A stretch of DNA of 64,000 nucleotides, from the NCBI RefSeq assembly GCF_014805625.2, contig NW_023998460.1:1014904-1078903 (forward strand), read 5' to 3'. The DNA is from Glossina fuscipes. Its lineage: Eukaryota > Arthropoda > Insecta > Diptera > Glossinidae. Of the stretch, positions 24,718-37,100 are shown one piece after another (position 1 is the first letter of the stretch; every line of letters begins with the position of its first letter). A program made the position numbers and the translations under genes. The notes beneath the pieces were generated by a model, which saw only the letters and a list, made by a program, of their open reading frames with translations, had not been told where the DNA came from and did not search any database.

Positions 24718-24829
24718 GATCTGAACAACAAAGAAACTGAGGAATGAAAGAATTACCTTATTACAACGTGCATTACCTCAAATAATTGCTTAACTTTTTA
24801 AACTTTACACCTTATCCAAAATATTTGAT

Positions 24830-24835
24830 AATAAA
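24830..24835 (+). terminator. Poly(A) signal of the 24287 gene
   Basis: AATAAA 113 bp after the stop codon of the 24287-24717 gene and before the next paralogue. Confidence 0.4.
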
Positions 24836-24992
24836 TTTGTGTTACATATGAAAATTTGAATTACCTTTCCCAAATTTTTCGAAGACACGTAATTGAATAC
24901 TGTCAGCAGAGAACATCATGTGAAAATATTTTTTAAAAAATTTCTAGTTCAATTTTTACGTTGCTCTTTAAAAAAAAATTATTAAAAAAACT

Positions 24993-25368
24993 ATGTTGCG
25001 CCGCTCCTCAATAACGTCGGCTCTACGACTATTAATACGATTTTATAGGTATCATTAGAAATCTTACACTATGATATAGAACAAGATTGAGTTATTATCT
25101 TTCTTTCTAGGGATGACCGTTTCTTGGATGACAAGCGGAAAGCCGAAGAATCTATATATTTCCTAAAGAAAGTAGATAGACATACTTGAATAAAACATGT
25201 TGTATTAGTTAGACAAATCTTTTTCCTACTTAGACACAAGAAGATTTGAAAAAATTGAAAAAGCAATTAGAAGCCCTTGAAAATTTGCAAAAAAAATTGA
25301 AAAAAGTCGTAAATAAAACATCAGAAGACATGAAGGTATTAGAAGAAGAAATTAAAAAAAGTAAATGA
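24993..25368 (+). CDS. IF1-like mitochondrial ATPase-inhibitor paralogue
   Basis: Three exons (24993-25048, 25111-25171, 25234-25368), GT-AG, phases 2 and 0, 83 residues. The presequence is strikingly basic and free of acidic residues (MLRRSSITSALRLLIRFYR). Exon 2 gives DDKRKAEESIYFLKK and exon 3 TQEDLKKLKKQLEALENL, then a Lys/Glu-rich coiled coil ending IKKSK. It preserves the acidic-YF core of IF1 best of the four. It should act, if at all, in the mitochondrial matrix on F1-ATPase; this rests on the family, not on the sequence alone. The second donor (GTAGAT) is weaker than the others. The gene lacks the Gly-rich segment, as does its neighbour. Confidence 0.75.
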
Positions 25369-26250
25369 AGGAAGAAAACCTTTTAAATCAACTGAAGCGC
25401 CGGTGGACAAATACACTGATTGATAAAAATGGTATGACGATAACAGTCAAACATTATTGCTGTTAAAGACTACAACAAAAAGAGCCAATCAGGTAAGATT
25501 TGCCTGTAAATTGTCTTATCCCTCGAATCGGAGATAGCGACATATGCCGAAAATGTAACAATTTATAACAATTAATATGCGGACTGAGCATCAGCGTAAA
25601 CATGACTAACCTGCCTAAACTAGAGCAATCCAAGGCCTCCAATAAAATCTACATCAAAAATAAAAATTAACTGATAATAACCGGAACTGTTCTCCCCTCT
25701 GCACAATATAGTCTATATATTTTATGGTAGGTATGGAGTGGTAATCATTAAACTTTTTATTTTATTTTAGGTAATCTTAATAATCATTATCTAATAATAG
25801 ATTACATAAGGAATCATTAATATTCCCACAATTTTATAGCGTTTGTTTAGAATACTAAGAAGACGGGGAGATTAGCGTTATAAACAAAGGCAGTGTGTCA
25901 ACATAAGTGACTATTATTTTCTATTATATTAATTAGCTAATTTAACTGTAAGCGAGCTTTAATTTTTTAACATATTGAAATCCAGTTAACAAAATAACTG
26001 AATTTATTCTGAGTAAATATGCTAGACCTACAAACGTCATCAGTTTTAAACTATGGGAAGCAAGCAGTCGTATGGAAAATTCCAAGTGTCTTCCCACTTG
26101 GATTTCCACATTTTCTTTGTTCCAATCAAAATTTTTATCATTCGTTATTTTTGTGCCAAAACTTTTAAAAGCAAGCGTACCAAACAGTTGCCGTGAGCTT
26201 ATAAGAAAAATTAAAACATCTTTTTGTTGAACTTCAAAATTCTTAAAATT

Positions 26251-26580
26251 ATGTTTAGTGTGTGGTGTCGGCTTTTTCCAACTCAGGTGCAACTTTTGAT
26301 AAAGTGTTACAAAAAGTAAACAATATATTGATTAGTTATCCAAACACTAACCATTTCTCTCTGTCTTCTAAAGGCATAACTTAATGGATAAAGAGGACAA
26401 AGCCGAAGAGATCTTGCACTCAATTAGAAAGGTTTAAAAAAACAATGAACAAGTACATCTTAAACAGTAACTAACTTTGTTGCCGGTTTATTTTAGTCTC
26501 AAAAATAGTTGAAAGACTTAGGAAAAATGATGGAATCCATGTTAATCGTTCAGGACATAATCAAAGCGGCAATAGAATAA
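26251..26580 (+). pseudogene. Broken IF1-like paralogue
   Basis: Same layout as its neighbours: exons 26251-26303, 26374-26431 and 26497-26580, phases 2 and 0. The presequence is MFSVWCRLFPTQ and onward, with only two basic residues. Exon 2 reads MDKEDKAEEILHSIRK, so the YF pair is HS. Exon 3 meets TAG at its fourth codon (26506-26508), then stays open as LKDLGKMMESMLIVQD to 26580. Past the final stop another frame gives SKSMQKLKDEVRKSIM, probably the former C-terminus after a frameshift. The first donor (AA/GTGTTA) is poor. With a stop, lost core and weakened presequence it is very likely a pseudogene. Confidence 0.65.
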
Positions 26581-26639
26581 ACAGCAAGAGTATGCAGAAA
26601 TTAAAAGATGAGGTCAGAAAATCTATCATGTAATATGGG

Positions 26640-28170
26640 AATCCAAATGAATAACATTACCCTATAACTAATAAGCCGCAGAACTTGAATTATAGCCGGT
26701 CATTGGGCAATCCCGTCCATTCAAATACGGAATCAAACCTATTTTCACATAGGTTTGCATATCGAATATCCGGAAATAAAAATTATGAAACTGCAAGTAT
26801 CTCCGAATTCCCATAAACACGATTAATAAAAGCAAATCTACCAAATATTATTGTCATTTTGAGTATTTTCGCTTTCCGTTTTTGTTATTGTTTTTTAGCA
26901 ATTTTGTATATTGTTTTACTTTGAGGTCATTATTTCCACTAGACTCTCTCAGCCCTGGACTGTAATGTTCACAACAACGTGTTCATAGACAACGCATCAT
27001 ATCTCAGAATATAAATTTCTAGCTTTTAGCTGTATATACAGTACATAATTTTTTCTATTGCAAATTTCATTTTCTGTTTTCCGGAACATCTGACTGAAAC
27101 TCTATTCTTCAAATTCTCTATTCATCGTGGCCCCCACTATTAAATACAAGTTACACGCCTGGTAGATCTGGACGCGTATCCGCACAAACCAGCAAATGTT
27201 TCAAAATAAATAAAAGTTCACAGGATAAAGTTATTAACCTCTTTACCCTCACCACAAGACCTTCATATGCGCAGTATCCGTAGTATTTGTTTTAATTCTA
27301 AATAAATTTTGCTTACAGGGAATGGAATTTTCATTATATTTTATATGGAAAATAAGCTTATGGAAGGCCAAAAGGTCAATTCTTTGACGCTTAAGTTGTG
27401 AGGACATCCAAATAATATTTATTTTTCTGTTGTTACGAGTTAAGTACACTTTCAGAAAAAGTTATTAGTACAATAATAATATTTCCCTGTAAAATTGAAA
27501 TAAATACAAAATAAAATGATAAGTATTAGTGCAAACAAATAATTTTTCTTTTCCGATATTTTATAAGGTGTAATAAGTTTTTCTGATTTTATTATTATTG
27601 AATGTGACTTTGTTTTAAAATTTATTTTACATACATATGTATTTTTATTTTTGAAGAACAGAATTTTCTTGTTTTTTCTATTTAACACTTTTTAAGCAAA
27701 AAAAGTGGGTAGAGATCTACGACTATTGAAGTTGAAACAGTTAAGAGATAAGGCTCATTTATGTGAAAGATTTTCCGAAATAAATAGTCAATATAATATT
27801 CAAGATAATTGATCCTAAAAGTATAACTTGAATTTTTTTTATATTTAATACCTAATATATAAATACAAAATAAGTACAAAAGACCAATATATGTCGTAAG
27901 AAAATACACGTCAGCATAAAGTTATGCTTATTAAAAAAATGGAAAAGAATATCAAAAGATTAAAATTAAATTATTAAAGATTAAATAGAGGAAAAGTTAT
28001 TAAAAATAAGTACACTGAAAAGGAATTTTTACAAACCAGGGATAGGGAAAGCCTTTGTTAGAAAATTTGAAAACAAACATATAGAAATTTTTTTTAAAGA
28101 ATAACATATCCCCAACAAATTGGAATAGTAGTATGAAACTTACAAAATGAAAGTAAAAAAATTATGGTTT
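26640..28170. other. Intergenic between IF1-like array and CEP350 3' end
   Basis: Very AT-rich. The minus-strand frames at 27249, 27452 and 27682 are lysine/isoleucine/tyrosine-rich products of base composition. Convergent transcription from the array (+) and CEP350 (-) ends in this stretch. Confidence 0.5.
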
Positions 28171-28174
28171 AAGT

Positions 28175-31100
28175 TTATGTACAAAGTTGTGTTGCGTCTA
28201 ACTCTGAGTCAAGTGACTTGAAGTCTTCAACATTCGCATGGTTTGCTAATTTCGCATTTTCATTGGTAAAGCTGGGTTCATCGACTTCTTTGACCGTTTC
28301 TACTATAATTGAGGATGACTCTGTAGGTGAAGGTTGCTCTCGATTTATATGGCATGACTGCAATTGGATTTTTGAGTAATTGATCTCGTCCATTCCTATA
28401 ACTTCATGCTTGTTTTCTTCTAGTTCTTTTTCAAATTTCCTGCCCTCCTCCATTAGTATGTTTTCAGCTTCAAATTTTGTTTTTTTGTTGATCATTTCTT
28501 CCACAATTAGCTCAAGCACTTCTTTTTCTTCACGATAGAAAGTGCACCACCGATCATCTTCATCATACATTTCCTGAATGATAATCTTGCCTATGTGGTC
28601 CTGTTTGGCTCGTTGACCATACACTGAATACACTTGTGTACGTTTTAGTTGTGTTTTATCCATTGCTAGACAAGCACGGACTTCTTTATAGATAGCATTC
28701 TGTATACAACGTAAACGATTTGGTGGGTTAAAAAAAGCTAACTGATGGTGAAAATTGATAGGATCACCATCGCGCAGAATTTCGCTGTGCTGCTCCAAAA
28801 ATTCCCGACAAATATCTAAAGTTATGCGTTCATATATGTTAGTGATTTGCTCATCCATGACCGACGGCAGATGTTCACCCTTTTCATTGCTATAATCTGA
28901 AAATATACAGACATGAACAAAACATACGCTGGGCAATTTTTGCTTTTTTTGCGCATTCGTTGTTCTAAGCATATATGTAAAAAAATGAATCAAGCGACCA
29001 AATCACCTAAGAATGTTTACTGCGAAAAGTGAGTCTTTACCTAATTTGGATCACGTAAGTTTAACTCCACGGGAAATAATCCAGTTTAATTTTTAGTACT
29101 TTATCACGAAAATATGTGAAGAATAAAGATATCATAAGCCACTCGTTTTACTAGTTTGTACCACGTCAGTTGTTGTTTTGGGTTTACTTTTATAAAAGGA
29201 CTCTCATTAGAAGTATGCCTTTACAAGCAAGCAATTATTAGTGATATTTTATCACAGAACTAAACGAAGGACAAATGGTGCAACATATCTAATGAATGTT
29301 GTTGTTCGATTATAGTTGTTTTTAATTAAAACCAATGTTTTGTATAGAGCAAACAAAACAGCTTCATAATTGATTTCATAGTAAATATAAATAAACTTTT
29401 GCTAATCTTCAATTGTTTCGCAACTTGTTAATACTCTAAACTTTTCCTCCATTGCACCAAACTTACCAGTCTTTAATAGTTCGCAGTACAATTCATGAGT
29501 CCTTCTATACGTTATTTCTTTAATACGGTCTTCAGAAGGGAAAATCGCGGTCATTGGACTACCATGAGCTGGTGGCACGTACGGTGGCGGAGGTTTATTT
29601 GGTATTTCTCTCACGTACATATACGGAACAGCAGCCACATGTTCATATTGCCTTAAATGCTATAATTAAACAAAAAAATTAATTTAAAAAATTTGTTGTA
29701 ATGTAAATAAATATTATATGCTACAGCGTATATTCACCTCATGGTCTATAATAAGCTGATGACGTCTTAGTTCAAGTTCATTAATAATATCGGGCATAAG
29801 TTGTGTAGCAGTAGCAGCAGTGAATTGGTGGGTGTTGTTGGTGGCAATTTGATTTACAACAGAAATTTGCGAAGGTAATAAAGGAGGTGACGGTAAAATT
29901 TCTGCTCTTCCTCTCTCTAGTGGTTGATTTGTTTGAAGCTCTTTGCATTCCTCTGGGGAGTAATTCCCAGGTGTTAACGTAGTCGAAGTAGAACAAGCAT
30001 CCTCTTTGTCTTTGCTGCTGGCTGACGTTAAACTTTCAAATTGTTTGTCCAATTCTTCTTCTTCCACTTGAACAATTTCTACAGTATCATCAAATACTGG
30101 CAGGAACATGTCTTTCATGCGAGTTTCATCATTTACTTCACATTTCCAGTCAGACCCATTGACGTCAATAGCACAATTTTCCATGGAGGAGTGCTTTGAT
30201 ATGTGTTCTTCGTTGCAATAATTTCGTCTGCATTTTTTTGAGTCAAATAATGCAATGTTATATGTTGTGTTATTTATGAGAGGACTATTTTTTTTTTTAA
30301 TGTCCTCGGTGCAACAGTTGCCAGAATTGTTACTTGGTGATAAAGGCTCTTCAATGGCAATACTTTCAAAATTCAAGGAGAACGACTGATCAGTACTAAT
30401 ATTCGATTCACCAATGCCATCACTGCTCGCACTAAGAATTTCTGCACTAAAAGCGTGTGAACTCATTTGATTTGACTGTACAGAAATCTCTTGGGCTTGG
30501 CTAGTTCCTAATTGTCTTGATAAATGAGATTTCTTTGGAATTTCATGGTAAGTCTGTGTTTTTCTATGTGGGCTCTCAAATTGTGTAGACACCGCAGATG
30601 GCGTTACTTTAACTGCTGAACAAATAATAGCAGACCGAGTCGTTATTCCTTCTACCTTAGTTTGCTGAACAGCCGAGAAGTTTTCCAACATTTCTGTTCC
30701 AGTGAATGAGTTGATATTAGGAATGTTTGATAATTCAATAGTGGAAGATTTCGAATGCCTATGTATTGCTCTCGAATTTTTGTTTGCGCTGATGCTCGCC
30801 GGAGATGATTGCCGCCTTTGACTAGCACTTGCTACATTTTTATGACTAGTTGTAGACTTCTTACTTATGGCCACGTCGGTTAGATCTGCTAGTTGAGTGT
30901 CACTTAAACTACGTTGCAATTCTGGGCTGCCATTGTCATGAGCTTCAACTATGCGTTTTGTAAGCGCCAAAAACAATTGTACATTACGTTCTAAGCGTTG
31001 TGTTTTCGTTGACGCACTCTCCGTATCCGAAGTACTAAGTAATACGTGCTGATGAGCTTTGAAGTTTTCTTCTGCTACGCTGGGGCGATAGATACATTCT

Positions 31101-34100
31101 TGTGTATTAGCACCGGCGGCCGTGTTAGTAGTGGTGTTAGAATCCTCATCCTGCTCAGACTGACCTGAACTAAAGTTTAAGTTCAGCCGTGGCACAATCA
31201 AGGGTTCTTTATCACCACTACTTACTTGTGTTTCTTGGAGATTAATGGCAGGACTAGAACTAGAGCTGAGGTTGGAAGCACTTTTCTCTAGCAGTTCTGC
31301 CGTTATTCGTTCCTCACCATGAGCAAATTCTCTTAATACTGCTAATTTTGCCTCTTCGTATAATTGTTCTAAGTCTGCTTTGCATAGCTTGTAGCGACGG
31401 GCGGGATCATACTTTTCAAGTTGTTGGGAGGTGAGACGCCGCCATAACTTATTCAATTTATTACCGGTAGTACGCACATATTCCATTTCGATCGTAGCAA
31501 CACTGGCTGTATTTTCATCACTGTTCTGGCCCATGGCCATACTGTTGGTACCAGTACTGGAACCTATCGACGAAATATGGCTTAAGTCGCGCAAACTTTT
31601 ATCGATCTCTATGACGCGTCTTTCCATTTTACGCGCTCTTGAGGAGCGTCTCGTTTGAAGCGATTTTTTTGGGCCAGGATCCGAGTGTTCGTAACCCACA
31701 CCTGTCAACTTCTCAGTAGATTCCAATTTACAACCCGTCTGCAATCCGTTGTCATTGTTGTTGTTGCAATTCAACAATTGCTCCTCTAAGTGTAAAACCT
31801 CAGCTTCTTCTTCGTCTAACCGTTGATGCCATTGCAAAAGACGCTCCACATGTTGACGACGTTTACGTAAATCGTCTTCACGTTTTCTCAAAAGGTTTTC
31901 TAACGTTTTTGACGATTCCAATTCATAAGTACCTTTCAAAATACGCGAGCTTTTTGGGATGTTTTTTTTTTGTACCAAAGCACTATGCGAATTGTGCTTT
32001 CTTAATAATTTCGAAGTAGGTGACAAAGTTGGAGGTGTTATTATGATTTCTTTTCTATGTCGGTGTGGTGGTTGAGAATTATTGGAAAATGAAATTATTG
32101 GTCCAGACGAAACGATCGTTGTAGATGATGTAGAAGTCGTTTGCAATAATCTGAAAAATAGTTTTTAATTAGTGTAACAAACTACTTTAGGAATTTTATC
32201 GGCGGCTAACGTTAACAAGTTAACAATAAGATAAATATAAGAAGTGTATATTGTAAACATTAGAAATACAAAATTAAATATACAAAAAAAAAAATATAAA
32301 TAAAAACCAGGTTTACAAAAACATAGATTTAACATAATCAAACAAGGTAGAAATTTTGGCAACTCTGGGGCGGTATAGTCGTCTATGTTTTGTTTCGGCA
32401 ATTAATATTTTAATTTCTTGTTGAATTTCGCGGCTATTTTGCCTTATAGTGTGTGAATTTATAATACACTTTGAGAAGAAAGTATTTTTCTTTAGGCTTT
32501 GTTTCATTGGATTTTTGCAAGCAAAAATTTGACCTCTGATATTAATCTCTTTTTTTGTTTTGTTTTTCTCTCTCTTTTTCTCTGTTTGGTGTTTGTAGTT
32601 TGTTTTCCTTTTGATCTCTTGTTACAGTGTCAACACAATAGAGAAGTCTTGCTTAAACTGGTTGATAAATTTTTGTGTTGACGACTTTTTTGCAATTTGC
32701 TCTGTCTGTTCTTCATAATCCACTCCCGTCTTTTAGACTGGACATGGAGTTTTTACATACATCTTATCGGGCAAAAACGGGCCCGGAATATAAAAGATTC
32801 GTTTCGTGTTGGCTTTGCGATCGCTTTGGCCATGCAAAGTGTGCCGATAATATCGACCGTGCTGCTGATGCAGTCGTTGATCCCTCGAAAAGCTTACAAT
32901 GGTCATGTCCTGACTGTAGGAAGCGGGACAGAGACTTCTACAAATTGTTCACGGAGACGAAAAATGGTTCCTCTGAATTGAAAAAAAATCTCGGCTCCTT
33001 TTGGGAAAAGTTTCAGATCATTAAGACTACGTTTGACGAGTGTCGTTTTATTGAGCACTCCTCTTCTTCCCAAGCTAGTCAAATCACAACTCGTGGCGTA
33101 GCGTGTGGTACGCCACCTGTAATTCCTCCTAAGTCCGATTTGTTGGTGCAAGTTAGCGCTTCCGTAATGTCCTCAAAGAACGTCAGCGTTTCTGATATGG
33201 CTGAGTCGGTCTGTAACAAAAAGGTTACTAATAAGCCGGCAGGTTCTTCTAGCTTAAGCTATGCTGAAGTGGCAAGAGTATCGCCTCCTAGTGGCGTCAC
33301 TCACTCAACTCAGCCGTCATCGTCTAAAACTAATGAAGACTATTGGTAACCCCATTTATATTCTCCACAACTCAAAACTCCCCACTCGAACCATACTGCT
33401 CCTAGCTGTAATGACATTGGCTTGATGGCAGTTCCTCCCAGAAAAGCATTATTTGTGTCAAGACTGGCACCCGATACATCTGTGGAAAACATAAAAAGTT
33501 ACCTGGCGGCGAAAGTCCCATGAGTCAATATAAAGCGTGTTAGTATTTTTAAATTGGCTCCGTTTCAATCGAGAGCAATCGCTTCTTTTAAAATTCTTGC
33601 TTTGAATGAAAATATTGATATGTTGTTATATAAACCACTGTGCCCAGTTGGATCCATAATCAGGAAATTTATATCTCGTGATCGTCCCTATAATATTTAA
33701 CCAGTAGTCCTGTCGCCTTCAAAAAACTAAATGTTTCTTCAGGCTCACTATCTCTCATTTATCAAAATGTTAGGGGCCTAAATTCATAAATTCGTTTTAC
33801 TTTGCTACACTCAGTGGGCACAGATTTCTCCTGTTTGGCCTTCACTGAAACTTGGTTAAAACCTGATCTACTTTCATCTGAATTTTTTCACAATTCTTTC
33901 CAGGTTTTCAGAAATGATCGATTGGTTCGCATTAGTGGTGGCGTATTAATTGCCATATCTTCGTCATTTCCGTCCAAATCAATTGAATTTCCTACTACTC
34001 CTGACGTTGAATTTATCGCCATTCGAGTGAAAATGTCTAATAAAGAACTATTTATAACCTGCTCCTATATACCCCCAAATTTTGATATCTCCATATATAA

Positions 34101-37100
34101 GAAACAGGCCGCCCTCATTTGTGAAGTGGCCAAGCAGTCGAAACCCTTCAATTTGGCAGTTGCGTTGGGAGACTTTAATTTGTCTCAAGTCACTTGGTGT
34201 AACAGTAATAATTCTAGCTGTTTGATTCCTACTTCAACATCTGATAGAGATGTTGTGTTCTTTAACGAATTATTTGATGGTAATTTAGTTCAATACAACC
34301 GTGTCCCTAATTGTAATGGTAGTCTGCTTGATCTCTGCTTTGCCAATTTCCCTGAGATTAGTGTAAATCGTTGTCCACCTTTTAGTTTACCTACATTCTT
34401 ATCATCCAGAAATGTGCATTTCCTTTCATCATAAAAATGATGGTTCGTTGAACTGCCTTAATGTGCCAAATCAAACGTTTTTAAATAAATATTATGATTT
34501 TCATAAAATCAATATTGTATTGCTAAAACATCGTCTTTCACATATAAGGCTTGATTTCTCAAAATGAAGTATTGAAAGCTTATTGTCATCGTTCCACAAT
34601 ATATTAAATCTAGCTATTGCTGCATCTGTTCCGATCAAGCAGTGCCGAGCTCGAAGCAGGTGCCACTCGTGGTTTAACAGGACAATTGAATATTACAAGA
34701 ATAGAAAAAACTCGCTATTCAAAAAATATTCGAAAAGTGGCTCTGCGCTCGACTATGTCGCTTACTCGGTGGCGAGGCATAGATTTAACTCCCTCAACCA
34801 TCATTATTACTGCAGATACCTTCAGTTCATTAAATCCTCTCTGTTTGCTAATCCTAAATTCTTCTTTACATTTGTTAACTCTAAAAGAAAAATTTCCACA
34901 TATCCCTCTCATGTTTCTTTTAATGATTCCTCGGATGATTTTGAAATCTCAAATCTGTTTGCTGAGTATTTCCGACGAAAATTTTCGATTGCTAATATGG
35001 ATTTATCAGCAAACTATCCATATCCTATAACTAACTCTGTCTCAATTCCTAACTTGGTTATTTCGGAAGACGACGTTTTTAAAGGGTTGAGTTCTCTAAA
35101 ATATTGTTGTGCGTCAGGACCAGATGGAATTCCATCATGTGTAGAAAATTTGTTAAGAACTACAGAGGCAAAGCCAAGTTAAGTGTCTTGCCCAAGTTGT
35201 TCGAGCGAATTGTGACTCAGAATTTGGTCTTTGCTATTAATTCGTATATTTCTCCGCACCAGCACGGCTTTCGGAAAGGGCGATCTAAAGTCACTAACTT
35301 GTTGGAGTTTACTTGTCATGTTTTCAAGGCTTTTTCTAGTGGCCCTCGCACTGATGTCATATATACTGACTTTAGAAAAGTGTTTGATTCGGTTAACCAT
35401 AACTTACTTATCTTTAAACTTCAAGCCTCTGGCTTCCCTTTTTATTTAGTGAAATGGATAAACTCTTATCTGCACAACAGATCCTTCAGGGTTTTGTTCA
35501 AGTTTATGACCTCGGATGAATTCCCCGTTATATCTGGCGTACCTCAAGGCAGCCACTTAGGTTCCATTTTATTTAGTTTATACATTAATGATCTTCCATC
35601 GGTGGGTTATTTCGGCTGCACCTGTGTTTGGTTAGATCTATACTCGAGTATGACTCCGCTGTGTGGTCTCCTTCATGTAGGTGCTGTGTAGATTCAATTG
35701 AATCTGTTCAAAAGCAATTCTTGCTGTTTGCCCTTAGGAATTTGGGTGGGACCCGATTGCCCCTCTTCCACCCTATGAAAATAGGTTGCTTCTGCTGTCC
35801 CTACCGTCTCTCGAGAAACGTAGATTTGCTCTTGCCATTTCCTTTGTAATCAAAGTAATAAATGGTGCTATTGACTAGGCTGCTTGGTGAAATAAGCTTT
35901 AATGTACCCAACCGGCATAATGTACTCTAGGCATTTGAACTTGGTTGAGCTTAATCAATGTAAATATAATTATGAGCTGTTTAACCCGCTCAGAGTTGTT
36001 TGCAAGAACCTAGATGATGTCTATCACTTATTCCCATTATCGGACTCTTTAAAGTCCATTAAAGCAACATTGCTTAATGCGCGTAATTTACCTATGTCGT
36101 ACTTAAACTCTACTCTTCCAATATGAAGGGAAAACATCTGAATACAAGGACATGTTAAAAATCTTTGAGATCACACCACATAACTCGACAGCGCAAGATT
36201 TAAGTGCACATGATGGAATTCCATCAGGTCCAGGCGAACAACTGTATTTTAGAGAACTCAACCCTTTGAAAACATCATCTTCCGAAATAACCAAGTTAGG
36301 TATTGAAACCGAGTTAGTTATAGGATATGGGTAGTTTGCTGATAAATCGAAATTAGCAATCGAAAAGTTTCGTCGGAAATACTCAACAAATAGATTTCAC
36401 AATTTGGTCCTGCGCTGGTTGTGGGTTTGGCTCTATGCTAGTTGTGTACGTGCTTTTTTTCTTTTTTTTGCTTCTTATTTGTTTTATTGTACTTATACTC
36501 GGTTTTAATATTAATTAATTTAAGATTTACTTTAAGAGTCAATTAAACTCGACTGTCAAAATTTTTAGTTGAGTTTCTTGTATAAGTAGAATAAATAAAT
36601 AAATAAATAAATAAATAAACAGAAAAAACAGCGAAGGAACAAGAATAAGGGTAATCTAATCAGGTAGAAAATCTAGTTAACTGATAAGATCAAAATTTTA
36701 AATTTGAATGAAATTCACCAAGCAACCGATTCATACGCCAGCCGAAATTGGAGTTTTAGCGGAATTATAAAAGAAATGGTGTGCATGGTAGCAATTCTGA
36801 GAAGTGGGGATCCAGCATACTTCACCATCTGCGTTTCCAATATAAATAGAAATGTCTTAAGAACCGCAAAAATGTCTTAAGAACCTTAAGAACGTAGGAC
36901 CACAAAAATATAGAAAGTGATCAAATAAGAAATTTCTTTTTTAAAATGTCACACCGTCCACTTTCTTTTCAGATTATCGCGAAAATTGACATTTGTACTC
37001 AGTGCTATTGGCCAACTTACCAGGAAAAAATGCACAGCTTTACAGCGTATAGAAATCGGTTAAGCTTATTACAAAAATAAAGCATTCACTCGGCTTACGT

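Larger units (their letters stand above)
32500..36622 (+). mobile_element. CR1-like LINE, rearranged copy B
   Basis: The element runs from a T-rich 5' UTR through ORF1 (32744-33349), endonuclease (about 33744-34390), reverse transcriptase (34583-35610) and ORF2 end (35670-36010) to a 3' UTR and an (AAAT)n tail at 36591-36622. It is defective. There is a small frameshift near 34390 and a stop at 34567. A deletion near 35145 removes the start of the RT palm region. A second deletion near 35604 removes the YADD active site. A 290-bp inverted piece of its own RT sits in the 3' UTR. The exact 5' edge and target duplication were not found. It lies antisense in CEP350 intron 3. Confidence 0.8.

Noticed and set aside
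25942..26292. Minus-strand 116-codon frame with hydrophobic C-terminal half, reminiscent of an odorant-receptor end
   Set aside because: Its start overlaps exon 1 of the broken IF1-like gene on the other strand, and no conserved receptor motif or splice support was found.
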